From Pseudomonadales bacterium (GTDB taxonomy: Bacteria; Pseudomonadota; Gammaproteobacteria; Pseudomonadales; Halieaceae): 64,000 nt of DNA. The position numbers and the translations under genes are program-made. The notes under the pieces were generated by a model, which ran no database searches, was not told the origin of the DNA, and saw nothing but the letters and a program-made list of their open reading frames with translations. Of this stretch, positions 42,723-50,107 are shown one piece after another. The DNA lies in contig JACKNN010000001.1 of the NCBI GenBank assembly GCA_024234855.1, positions 62,001 to 126,000 of the forward strand. The letters are read 5' to 3'. Positions within the stretch are counted from its first letter, which is position 1. The number at the start of each line of letters is the position of its first letter.

Positions 42723-44435
42723 TTAGCTGATACCCCAGGTTTCAGCCAGGTATTTCCAGTTGATGAAATAGTACAGCGCGAAGCTGACAAAAAATATCAT
42801 CGCCAGTGCAAGAGTGCCAGGTATTGCGTATGCACTGCCACCATTGGCGTTGTATTCCTCGTCGGTAACGGGCTTGGCTATCCACGCCTGCTCCATCTTC
42901 TGGTCACCCAGCTTCCTGCCGAACAACAGTGAGCCGACAATGATCACACAGAACGCCGCGCCACCGATCACCGCAACGATGACGGACAGTCCGTTCAGTG
43001 CCAGCATGGTATACGCGGCAGCCGGAAACTCGTGGGTGATGCCACCGGTGCCGGCGAAACCGATATCCCAGTGGCGGCGCGGCACACCCAGGGTGCCAGC
43101 GCCCATCAGGAACAGGGAGACGCCGGTCATGCCGAGGCCGAACAGGTAGGGCTGCCAGCGCGCCAGACCCTTGAATATGATCTCACGCCGAAACAGTACC
43201 GGCACCAGCCAATACGTCAGCGCCATAAACGCCAGGGTAGTGCCCAGCACAACCGTCGCGTGGAAGTGACCTGGCACGTAGAGCGTGTTGTGAATCAACA
43301 GGTTGATCTGCTCCGCGCCCATAACCACCCCGGTGATGCCGCCCAGGAAACCAAAACCCACCAGAGAGATAAACATGCCGGAGAAGGTCGGATTGCCCCA
43401 GGGAGCCTTGCGCAACCAGGTGAACATACCCGCCCGGTGTCCCCTGGCTCGCTGGGCCGCCTCGATTGAACCGGGCACCGTGAGGCCGTGCACCATGGAT
43501 GCCATCACCGCCAGGTACATGGCATAGCTGGTATTGAACATCTTGAAGTTTGAACTGACACCGGGGTCTACCAGCAGGTGGTGGGCACTGGCGAGTTGCA
43601 GGAACAGGATGTACATCAGGAACGCGGTACGGCTCACTTTTTCCGACAGTGGCCGGGCGCCGAACAGGATCGCGGCGATGGCGTACCAGACCGACACGTG
43701 CGCGGCGACGTTGATCTGCTGTGACGAGTGTCCGAATGCCCACCAGATCAGCCGATAGGCCAGGGCATCGATCTCGCCCACGAGGCCGACACTCCAGAGA
43801 AACGTCGGGATCAGGATGATAGCGCCACTGACTATGGTGAACACCGCGATAATCGCCGCCGTCATCGCGCCAAACGTCACCAGCGGCAGCGAGCCCTCGT
43901 AGGACTTGTCGTTTTTGGCGACCACGAGGGTACCAAAGAATACGAAACAGCCAATCAGCGCCCCCACCGCGAACAGGATCAGGCTGAGGTAGAACAGTGG
44001 CGGCGCCTCCATCGGTGCATACGATGTCATCATGACACTGGAGTTGCCCTGCAGCACCACCACGTTGTTCATGACCGCACCGATCACCATCAGCGCAAAC
44101 CCGGCCCAGGCCCATTTGGGTGTCGCGATGCGACAACCCAATAAAACGGCCGAGCAGAAATAGAGCACCGCGATTTCAAAGAATATCAACCAGAAGATAA
44201 GCACGTTGAGACCATGGGCGGTAAGCACCAGGTAAAAGTCCTCGGCGCCCAGCAAATGTACCGCCTGCCAGCGGGTCAGGCCCACCAGCAGGCCGAAAGT
44301 GCCGCCTATTAACAGGAACACCACCGCGGCTACCGCATTGGCCTTGATCAGGTTCTCCGCCGGGCCGTGGAATTTCAGGCCGGTGTCCGGGCAAGTCCGG
44401 AACACTGTATTCAGCATTTGTGTCGTATTAGCCAT
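42723..44435 (-). CDS. norS: Heme-copper subunit I with Tyr-to-Gln active site: sNOR-type nitric oxide reductase (NorS)
   Basis: A 570-residue catalytic subunit with 12 or more helices. Ligands are complete: His74 (LTAHGLNVLIFW, low-spin haem), His236 (WWAFGHSSQQ, CuB), His285/His286 (ASAHHLLVDPG, CuB) and His390/His392 (PGHFHATVVLG, high- and low-spin haem). In O2-reducing oxidases the residue at His+4 is the cross-linked Tyr (GHPEVY). Here it is Gln240, with Ser237-Ser238 between. Loss of this Tyr is a mark of NO reductases of the superfamily. The order CuA subunit-subunit I-senC matches norYS-senC of the sNOR family, and nirS is 3 kb away. I infer NO reduction to N2O. ATG at 44435 has AGGGGAA upstream. 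Confidence 0.8.
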   Translation of the reverse strand: MANTTQMLNTVFRTCPDTGLKFHGPAENLIKANAVAAVVFLLIGGTFGLLVGLTRWQAVHLLGAEDFYLVLTAHGLNVLIFWLIFFEIAVLYFCSAVLLGCRIATPKWAWAGFALMVIGAVMNNVVVLQGNSSVMMTSYAPMEAPPLFYLSLILFAVGALIGCFVFFGTLVVAKNDKSYEGSLPLVTFGAMTAAIIAVFTIVSGAIILIPTFLWSVGLVGEIDALAYRLIWWAFGHSSQQINVAAHVSVWYAIAAILFGARPLSEKVSRTAFLMYILFLQLASAHHLLVDPGVSSNFKMFNTSYAMYLAVMASMVHGLTVPGSIEAAQRARGHRAGMFTWLRKAPWGNPTFSGMFISLVGFGFLGGITGVVMGAEQINLLIHNTLYVPGHFHATVVLGTTLAFMALTYWLVPVLFRREIIFKGLARWQPYLFGLGMTGVSLFLMGAGTLGVPRRHWDIGFAGTGGITHEFPAAAYTMLALNGLSVIVAVIGGAAFCVIIVGSLLFGRKLGDQKMEQAWIAKPVTDEEYNANGGSAYAIPGTLALAMIFFVSFALYYFINWKYLAETWGIS

Positions 44436-44445
44436 GTCAGTTCCC

Positions 44446-44988
44446 CTATTCCACAACCAATATCTTGCCGATCATCAGGTGATGACCGATACCGCAGTAT
44501 TCGTTGCAGATCACCGAATACTCACCCGCCTCAGTCGGCGTCAGGCTGAATACGTGCTCGTAATTAGGCACGACCTGGATATTGATATTGGCCGGCTGCA
44601 GGGAAAAACCATGCTGCCAGTCGAGGGAAGACAGGTGAAAGCGATAGGTTTCACCCTTCTTGAGCTCTACCGTGGGCCACCAGTCCCACAAGCGACCCAG
44701 CATGTACACGTCACCGCCGGCGGGCGGCGCCACCACGGGGTGATTACGCGGGCCCTCGGTGCGTACGGTGAACTTCTCGGCGAAAGCTTCAGTGGCTGCC
44801 TGGAATTTCGCCGGCGTGGTCTTGTAGGTTTCCGTGCCCAGGTTCTGTTTTCCCACCACGTGCCAGTAAGGCATCATGAAGGTCATGACCAGGCCCCAGA
44901 CAAAAACCAGTGAAATCCACATCAGCTCGGACTTGTGAATGGGCTCGTTCCACCAGAGTTTCTTGGCGGGAGGTGACAGGCTGGACAT
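44446..44988 (-). CDS. norY: CuA-containing subunit II of the heme-copper complex (NorY-like)
   Basis: A 180-residue protein with one N-terminal helix (about 23-42) and a cupredoxin domain. The CuA site is intact: His126 (LDWQHGFSL), Cys161, Glu163, Cys165, His169 and Met172 in CNEYCGIGHHLMIG. Ordinary subunit II proteins have two helices; the single-helix layout is like ba3-type and sNOR partners. It would take electrons from a periplasmic cytochrome c or cupredoxin for NorS, which begins 10 bp downstream. Confidence 0.88.
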   Translation of the reverse strand: MSSLSPPAKKLWWNEPIHKSELMWISLVFVWGLVMTFMMPYWHVVGKQNLGTETYKTTPAKFQAATEAFAEKFTVRTEGPRNHPVVAPPAGGDVYMLGRLWDWWPTVELKKGETYRFHLSSLDWQHGFSLQPANINIQVVPNYEHVFSLTPTEAGEYSVICNEYCGIGHHLMIGKILVVE

Positions 44989-45020
44989 AATCTAAACCCT
45001 CTTTATTCTGTGGTTATTTC

Positions 45021-45176
45021 TTAACGGGCGGGTACGGTGAAAATTTCCGCAAGACCCCAGACCAGGTATATCAGTGCGGGGGAGGCAACGCCTATAAAAA
45101 GCAGCAGGAAGGGGTTGTCCAGCAGTTTTTGCATCATCGGCACAGGGCCGGATTGATCGGAATCGTGATCTGACAT
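45021..45176 (-). CDS. 51-residue single-helix membrane protein, first gene of the norYS operon
   Basis: The ATG at 45176 has a textbook SD (AAGGAGAATAGAA), while the frame extending to 45227 has none. It starts with an acidic cytoplasmic stretch (MSDHDSDQSGPV), then one helix (NPFLLLFIGVASPALIYLVWG) and a short tail. Tiny single-helix subunits are common in B- and C-type heme-copper oxidases. It is 32 bp upstream of norY, so it is probably a structural or assembly subunit of that complex. The assignment is inference from position. Confidence 0.7.
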   Translation of the reverse strand: MSDHDSDQSGPVPMMQKLLDNPFLLLFIGVASPALIYLVWGLAEIFTVPAR

Positions 45177-45262
45177 TTCTATTCTCCTTGAACAACCGGG
45201 ACAAAAGCACCGTGCCTGGTGCGACACTTTGCCACATGGTACTCTCCCTTTTAAGCAAGATA

Positions 45263-45276
45263 TTGATCCCTGTCAA
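45263..45276 (-). promoter_or_regulatory. Anr/Dnr/FNR-type box upstream of the norYS operon
   Basis: TTGATCCCTGTCAA on the plus strand (TTGACAGGGATCAA on the minus strand), one mismatch from TTGATnnnnATCAA. On the minus strand, TACCAT (45241-45236) is a plausible -10 hexamer and the box centre is about 41.5 bp before the transcript start it implies, as for class II activation. Confidence 0.7.
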
Positions 45277-45301
45277 TAAACTCGTATAGTTGAAAGAAAC
45301 A

Positions 45302-45703
45302 CTAGGGTATTCGCCCGGGTGAATCACCCGTGAAGCAGGTCTGCGCTGTTTGCAGTAGCCGCGCAAGAGCGGCACATCTGTTCGCGGCGTCGGCTTCAGT
45401 GATCAGGCTCAGCGCGGCGCGGTAGTCGGGACAGGACCGGGATTGTTCCTCACCCGGTGGCTGGTATACAAAGGCGCAGAGCTGAATCTCTCGTCGGGTC
45501 TCCCTGTCGATGGCGCAGTGGCCGCCCGACGCCACCTCTGTCACCATGGTTTCCAGGGTCGACCAGGCGGACTGACAATCAATGTTCCAATGGGCTTCCA
45601 GCGCCGCACTGGATACGGGAATCCGCTCATTGACCGCGTTTGAAGTCGAATCGGCCAGGGCAATTTGACACAGGAAAAACGAGGTAATCAGACGTCGCAG
45701 CAA
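45302..45703 (-). CDS. Secreted six-cysteine protein between the norYS and nirI-like units
   Basis: A roughly 133-residue exported protein. The signal peptide runs LLRRLITSFFLCQIALA. The mature part has six Cys (NIDCQS, GGHCAI, QLCAFV, RSCPDY, NRCAAL, QTCFTG), an even number that fits three disulfides. The frame is open to 45784, but that start would overlap the FNR-type box; TTG at 45703 with GGGTAGGG upstream fits the signal peptide. No family recognised. Its place in the cluster suggests a role in periplasmic NO/nitrite metabolism, which is inference. Confidence 0.5.
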   Translation of the reverse strand: MLRRLITSFFLCQIALADSTSNAVNERIPVSSAALEAHWNIDCQSAWSTLETMVTEVASGGHCAIDRETRREIQLCAFVYQPPGEEQSRSCPDYRAALSLITEADAANRCAALARLLQTAQTCFTGDSPGRIP

Positions 45704-45742
45704 AACCCTACCCTTTCTGTCCCTGAAATAGCCTCGTTCCCG

Positions 45743-45756
45743 TTGATACAGATCAA
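45743..45756 (+). promoter_or_regulatory. Perfect Anr/Dnr/FNR box upstream of the nirI-like gene
   Basis: TTGATACAGATCAA is an exact match to the FNR-family consensus TTGATnnnnATCAA and a perfect palindrome. A TATAAT box follows at 45795-45800. The box centre is about 57-61 bp before the start point that -10 implies, closer to class I than class II spacing. This supports translation of the downstream gene from ATG 45835, not 45799. Confidence 0.85.
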
Positions 45757-45834
45757 GAGGGGAAATAATCCCGGACGCTAGCATGAATAGTTTATATAAT
45801 GAAAGCCCAGCCGCACTCCGGCGGAAACTATCCT

Positions 45835-47343
45835 ATGCCCGTTCGCCACATTCTCCTGCTCTGGACTATCGCACTGCTCGCCTGCTCGGGTGGTGTCACG
45901 GCCCAGGAGCTAACGCTGACCGACGTGCAACGGGTATTCCCCACGGCGCGCTCCATCACGCCCCTCAATGGCAAGGCCCCCGCATACCTGGTCCGGGACG
46001 AAAGAGGTCAACTGGGTTACGCCTTCAACACCCGGGATGTCGCCCCCATCTCCGCCTACTCCGGCAAACCGATCGACTCTGTGGTAGCACTCGGGGAGGA
46101 CGGACTGATCAAAGGCGTGGACATCCTCCATCACGAGGAACCGATTCTCGTGATCGGCATCTCCGATGCCGACCTGAAGCAGTTCATCGACCAGTTCGAA
46201 GGTAAGAAGAGCACCGACAAGATCCGGGTCGGCGCCCAGGGACGACCGGGTTATGTGGGTATAGACGGCATCACCGGCGCCACCATTACCACCATGGTAC
46301 TGACCAGTTCTGTCAACAAATCGGTACAGCAGGTAGCCAGCGCCTACGGCATTCCCCGCGGCACCTCGCCGGCGATGCCGGGCATGGCGGCGAGCGACGA
46401 TGGCGGGCCGGTTGCCGACGAGCCCGCCTGGAAGCAGCTGTGGCGGGATCGCTCCCTCGAACTCGCGGTTATCTCGCTGGCCCTGGTACTGTTGACGGCG
46501 ATCCTGTTCTTCCAGGACTGGCTGGTTGAACACACGGTGTTGTTTCACCGGCTGCGGGTGGTCTACCTGTTATTCACCGTATTTTTTATCGGTTTCTACT
46601 GCTCCGCCCAATTGTCGGTGATCAATCTGCTGGCCTTTTTCCACAGCCTCACCAGCGGTTTTTCCTGGGACACCCTGCTGATCGAGCCGGCGGTGTTCCT
46701 GCTGTGGGCCTTCGTAGCCGTCAGTATCCTGCTGTGGGGCAGGGGGGTCTATTGCGGCTGGCTGTGCCCCTTCGGGGCGGCCCAGGACCTGATCAGCAAG
46801 CTGGCCAATCGGCTCGGCTTCGAGGGTTACCGCCTACCCCAGATGGTGCACGAGAGACTGTGGGCGATTAAATATCTCATCCTCATCGCCCTGGTGGGGC
46901 TGTCGCTGGATTCCATGGTGAACGCCGCTAAACTGGCCGAAGTGGAACCGTTCAAGACGACCTTCATCCTGCGCTTCATGCGCGAACCGATTTTCGTGGT
47001 TTACGCGGTGGCGCTGTTGGCCATCTCGGCCATCAACAGCAAGTTTTACTGCAAATACATCTGCCCGCTGGGGGCGGGCCTGAGCTTTATCACCCGCTTC
47101 CGTATCTTCGACTGGCTGCGCCGACGGCGCGAGTGCGGCAAGCCCTGCCAGGCCTGCGCCCACCAGTGCCAGATCGCCGCTATCAAGCCCACGGGCGAAA
47201 TCATCGACAATGAGTGCCACTACTGCCTGGAGTGCCAGGTGACCTACTGGGATGACCGCCAGTGCCCGCCACTGGTGGACAAGCGTAAAAAGCGCGAGAC
47301 CAGAGAAAAGAGGGCCCGCGGCGTGATCGCATCCGATGCCTGA
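45835..47343 (+). CDS. NosR/NirI-like flavo-iron-sulfur membrane protein, short form
   Basis: A 502-residue inner-membrane protein. A signal/anchor (HILLLWTIALLACSGGVTA) precedes an FMN-binding periplasmic domain with the flavin attachment segment GITGATITT. About five helices follow, with two CxxxCP motifs (YCGWLCPFGAAQD and CKYICPLGAG), then a cytoplasmic ferredoxin-like end (CGKPCQACAHQCQ, CHYCLECQVTYWDDRQC). This is the NosR/NirI plan, but the periplasmic part is shorter than in NosR (about 700 residues). The family supplies electrons or maintenance to N-oxide reductases. The neighbouring nirS makes NirI the better comparison. The frame extends to 45799, inside the predicted -10 box. Confidence 0.85.
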   Translation: MPVRHILLLWTIALLACSGGVTAQELTLTDVQRVFPTARSITPLNGKAPAYLVRDERGQLGYAFNTRDVAPISAYSGKPIDSVVALGEDGLIKGVDILHHEEPILVIGISDADLKQFIDQFEGKKSTDKIRVGAQGRPGYVGIDGITGATITTMVLTSSVNKSVQQVASAYGIPRGTSPAMPGMAASDDGGPVADEPAWKQLWRDRSLELAVISLALVLLTAILFFQDWLVEHTVLFHRLRVVYLLFTVFFIGFYCSAQLSVINLLAFFHSLTSGFSWDTLLIEPAVFLLWAFVAVSILLWGRGVYCGWLCPFGAAQDLISKLANRLGFEGYRLPQMVHERLWAIKYLILIALVGLSLDSMVNAAKLAEVEPFKTTFILRFMREPIFVVYAVALLAISAINSKFYCKYICPLGAGLSFITRFRIFDWLRRRRECGKPCQACAHQCQIAAIKPTGEIIDNECHYCLECQVTYWDDRQCPPLVDKRKKRETREKRARGVIASDA

Positions 47344-47361
47344 GAGACCTCGGTCTTTTTG

Positions 47362-47375
47362 TTGATATGCGTCAA
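47362..47375 (+). promoter_or_regulatory. Anr/Dnr/FNR-type box upstream of nirS
   Basis: TTGATATGCGTCAA, one mismatch from TTGATnnnnATCAA. CATACA/TACACT at 47395-47402 is a plausible -10, placing the box centre about 41.5 bp before the start point, as for class II FNR/Dnr promoters. The nirS ATG is 73 bp downstream of the box. Confidence 0.75.
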
Positions 47376-47447
47376 GGCCATTACGTGACAGAAGCATACA
47401 CTGCGCGCTAGATTACCCGATCATAATTCCCGGGGAGGGGAACAACA

Positions 47448-49187
47448 ATGAAAAAGCAGACCAAGTACTGGGGCAAACTCCTGCCCATCGCGGCCGTATG
47501 CGCCGGATTAACACTGTCGGCGTCGGCCACACTGGCCCAGGACAAAACCGACCACCCTGGTGTGACCCCGGGCGAGATGGCCTACAAAGGCGCACCGGTG
47601 CCAGAGGGTGAAATGAAGCGCGTGATTACACCTGGCGCACCGGATATGACCCAGGCGGAATTCGACCTGGCGACCAAACTGTATTTTGAGCGCTGCGCGG
47701 GCTGCCACGGCGTCTTGCGCAAGGGTGCGACCGGCAAGCCGCTCACTCCGGAAATCACCCAGGAACGCGGCACCGAGTTTCTCAAGGTGCTGATCAACTA
47801 CGGCAGCCCCGGCGGCATGCCCAACTGGGGTACCTCGGGCCAGTTTACCGAGGAGCAGATCGACGTCATGGCGCGCTTTCTGCAGCATGAGCCGCCCACG
47901 CCGCCCGAATGGGGCATGGCGGACATAAAGAACAGCTGGAAGGTCTTCGTGCCGGTCGACAAGCGGCCCACCAAGCCCCAGAACAAGTTCAATATCGACA
48001 ATATCTTCGCAGTCACCCTGCGGGACTCGGGCGAGGTCGCACTGATCGACGGCGACACCAAGGAGATCGTTTCAATTCTCAAAACCGGCTACGCGGTGCA
48101 TATTTCCCGCTCCTCGCACTCCGGCCGCTACGTGTTCACCATCGGCCGCGACGCCAAGGTGGATATGATAGACCTGTACATGAAACCGCCCCAGGTGGTG
48201 GCCGAGATCAAGATCGGCCTGGAAGGTCGCTCGGTTGAAACCTCCAAGTACAAGGGTTTCGAAGACAAGATCGCCATCGCCGGCGCCTACTGGCCCCCCC
48301 AGTACGTGCTGATGGACGGCGACACCCTGGAGCCGATCAGGATCGAGTCTACCCGCGGCATGACTGTGGATACCCAGGAATACCACCCGGAGCCCCGTGT
48401 GGCGGCTATCGTGGCCTCGCATGAGCACCCGGAGTTTATCGTCAACGTCAAGGAAACCGGCAAGATCCTGCTGGTGGACTACAGCAACCTGGATGCACTC
48501 ACCGTGACCAGCCTGGACGCGGCGCGCTTCCTGCATGACGGCGGCTGGGATGCCACCCATCGCTACTTTATGACAGCGGCCAACCAGTCCAACAAGATAG
48601 CGGTGGTGGACTCCAGGGATCGCAAGGTTGTCGCCCTGGTTGACGCCGAGAAGATCCCGCACCCCGGTCGCGGCGCCAACATCGTCGACCCGCAGTTCGG
48701 CCCGGTATGGGTGACGTCAGGCCTGGGCAACGAGAATATCAACTTTATCGGCACCGATCCGGAAGGTCATCCGGACAGCGCCTGGAAAGTGGTGCGGGTA
48801 GTACCTTCACAGGGCGGCGGTTCGCTGTTCGTGAAAACCCATCCCAAGTCCACCAACCTGTGGGTGGATAACACCCTGCACCCGGACGCCAAGGTCAGCC
48901 AGTCTGTTGCGGTCTACGACGTCAACAACCTGGACAAGGGCTTCGAGATTCTGCCGATCGCCGAGTGGGCCGATGTGGGCGAAGGCCCCGCCCGGGTGGT
49001 ACAGCCCGAGTATAACGCCGCCGGTGACGAGGTGTGGTTCTCGGTGTGGAACGGCAAGGACCAGGTGTCTGCGATCGTGATTGTCGATGACAAGACGCGC
49101 AAGCTGAAAAAGGTCATCAAGGACAAGCGCCTGATCACTCCGACCGGCAAGTTCAACGTCTACAATACCCGCAAGGATATCTACTAG
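47448..49187 (+). CDS. nirS: Cytochrome cd1 nitrite reductase NirS
   Basis: A 579-residue periplasmic enzyme reducing nitrite to NO. The signal peptide ends SATLAQ. The cytochrome c domain has Cys83-x2-Cys86-His87 (CAGCHG) and the axial Met124 in GGMPNW. The eight-bladed d1 propeller has the axial His218 (GYAVHIS) and catalytic His363 (FLHDGGW) and His405 (KIPHPGRG). These correspond to His182, His327 and His369 of Pseudomonas aeruginosa with a constant offset of 36, and the C-terminus LITPTGKFNVYNT is identical to that enzyme's. SD GGGGAGGGG is directly upstream. None of the heme d1 synthesis genes (nirF, nirE, nirJ and others) is in this window. Confidence 0.97.
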   Translation: MKKQTKYWGKLLPIAAVCAGLTLSASATLAQDKTDHPGVTPGEMAYKGAPVPEGEMKRVITPGAPDMTQAEFDLATKLYFERCAGCHGVLRKGATGKPLTPEITQERGTEFLKVLINYGSPGGMPNWGTSGQFTEEQIDVMARFLQHEPPTPPEWGMADIKNSWKVFVPVDKRPTKPQNKFNIDNIFAVTLRDSGEVALIDGDTKEIVSILKTGYAVHISRSSHSGRYVFTIGRDAKVDMIDLYMKPPQVVAEIKIGLEGRSVETSKYKGFEDKIAIAGAYWPPQYVLMDGDTLEPIRIESTRGMTVDTQEYHPEPRVAAIVASHEHPEFIVNVKETGKILLVDYSNLDALTVTSLDAARFLHDGGWDATHRYFMTAANQSNKIAVVDSRDRKVVALVDAEKIPHPGRGANIVDPQFGPVWVTSGLGNENINFIGTDPEGHPDSAWKVVRVVPSQGGGSLFVKTHPKSTNLWVDNTLHPDAKVSQSVAVYDVNNLDKGFEILPIAEWADVGEGPARVVQPEYNAAGDEVWFSVWNGKDQVSAIVIVDDKTRKLKKVIKDKRLITPTGKFNVYNTRKDIY

Positions 49188-49212
49188 TCGCGACTGAAGG
49201 ATGGTAAACCGG

Positions 49213-49240
49213 AACCGGCGCCAGTGGCGCCGGTTTTTTT
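49213..49240 (+). terminator. Intrinsic terminator after nirS
   Basis: AACCGGCGCC (49213-49222) pairs with GGCGCCGGTT (49226-49235) across an AGT loop, followed by a T-tract to 49240. It lies 26 bp after the nirS stop, so nirS is probably transcribed alone from its own promoter. Confidence 0.92.
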
Positions 49241-49366
49241 ATGGAGGTAGCGCGTGACGATTGTCTTCAATAGCCGGAATGGCCCACAGCCAGCCCGGCC
49301 CCCGCACTCAGCCGGGCGCCGGTGTCGCCGCGGACCGCCGCGGGCACCAGGAAATGGCAGATACGT

Positions 49367-50041
49367 ATGCGCACGCTGACCCGCGAACAAGCGAAGGCGT
49401 TCTACGACAAGTTCGGCGCCAGGCAGGACCAACAGGCATTTTACGAGGAGGGCGCACTCCGGACACTGTGCGCCAATGCAGATCTTGCCAGGGCCCGATC
49501 GGTACTGGAGCCGGGTTGCGGCACCGGGCGGTTCGCGTTCGATCTTCTGCGGCACCATTTGCCCGCTGACGCGCGCTACTACGCAACAGACATCAGCACC
49601 ACCATGGTGGATCTCGCCGCCAGCAGGCTGGCACCGTTCAGCCCGCGCGCCGCCGTGACACTCGCAGGCGACCGGGTTGCGCCGCCGGTGGTGGAGCCTG
49701 CCAGTATCGATCGTTTCATTGCAACTTATGTACTCGACCTATTGTCGGCCGATGACCAGGAGCAAATGCTTGCGGAGGCGAGGCGGTTGCTTCACCCCGA
49801 TGGCCTGCTCTGCCTCACCGGAATCACGCCGGGTGTTACGCCGCTGTCGCGACTGGTCATGAATATCTGGCAGTGGGTGTTTGAGCGAAATCCGGGCTGG
49901 GTTGGCGGCTGCCGCCCGGCCCGCATTAGCGAACGACTCCCGCCCAACACCTGGCGCATTCGCTTTCACACTGTGGTAGTGGCGTTTGGTGTGGCCTCGG
50001 AGGTGGTTATCGCCTCACCGATATCCCGGGGCGAAGCCTGA
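49367..50041 (+). CDS. Class I SAM-dependent methyltransferase
   Basis: A 224-residue methyltransferase. Motif I is VLEPGCGTGRFAFDLL, the SAM acidic strand is YYATDISTTMVDLA, and a post-I loop follows with YVLDLLSADDQEQMLAEARRLL, as in the UbiE/methyltransferase-11 type. Residues about 155-185 (LSRLVMNIWQWVFERNPGWVGG) suggest a membrane-facing or lipid substrate. The frame opens at 49322; ATG at 49367 is chosen because LTREQAKAFYDKFGARQD begins the fold. The acceptor is unknown. Confidence 0.8.
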   Translation: MRTLTREQAKAFYDKFGARQDQQAFYEEGALRTLCANADLARARSVLEPGCGTGRFAFDLLRHHLPADARYYATDISTTMVDLAASRLAPFSPRAAVTLAGDRVAPPVVEPASIDRFIATYVLDLLSADDQEQMLAEARRLLHPDGLLCLTGITPGVTPLSRLVMNIWQWVFERNPGWVGGCRPARISERLPPNTWRIRFHTVVVAFGVASEVVIASPISRGEA

Positions 50042-50107
50042 GCCAGGGCGGCCTGCTCGTCGCCCGGCTCCGGAGCGAGGAGGTGACATGCACCTCCGGT
50101 CCGGCGC

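Noticed and set aside
45799..45834. Upstream ATG of the NirI-like gene
   Set aside because: The ATG overlaps the predicted -10 box TATAAT (45795-45800) and has no SD; the signal peptide begins at 45835.
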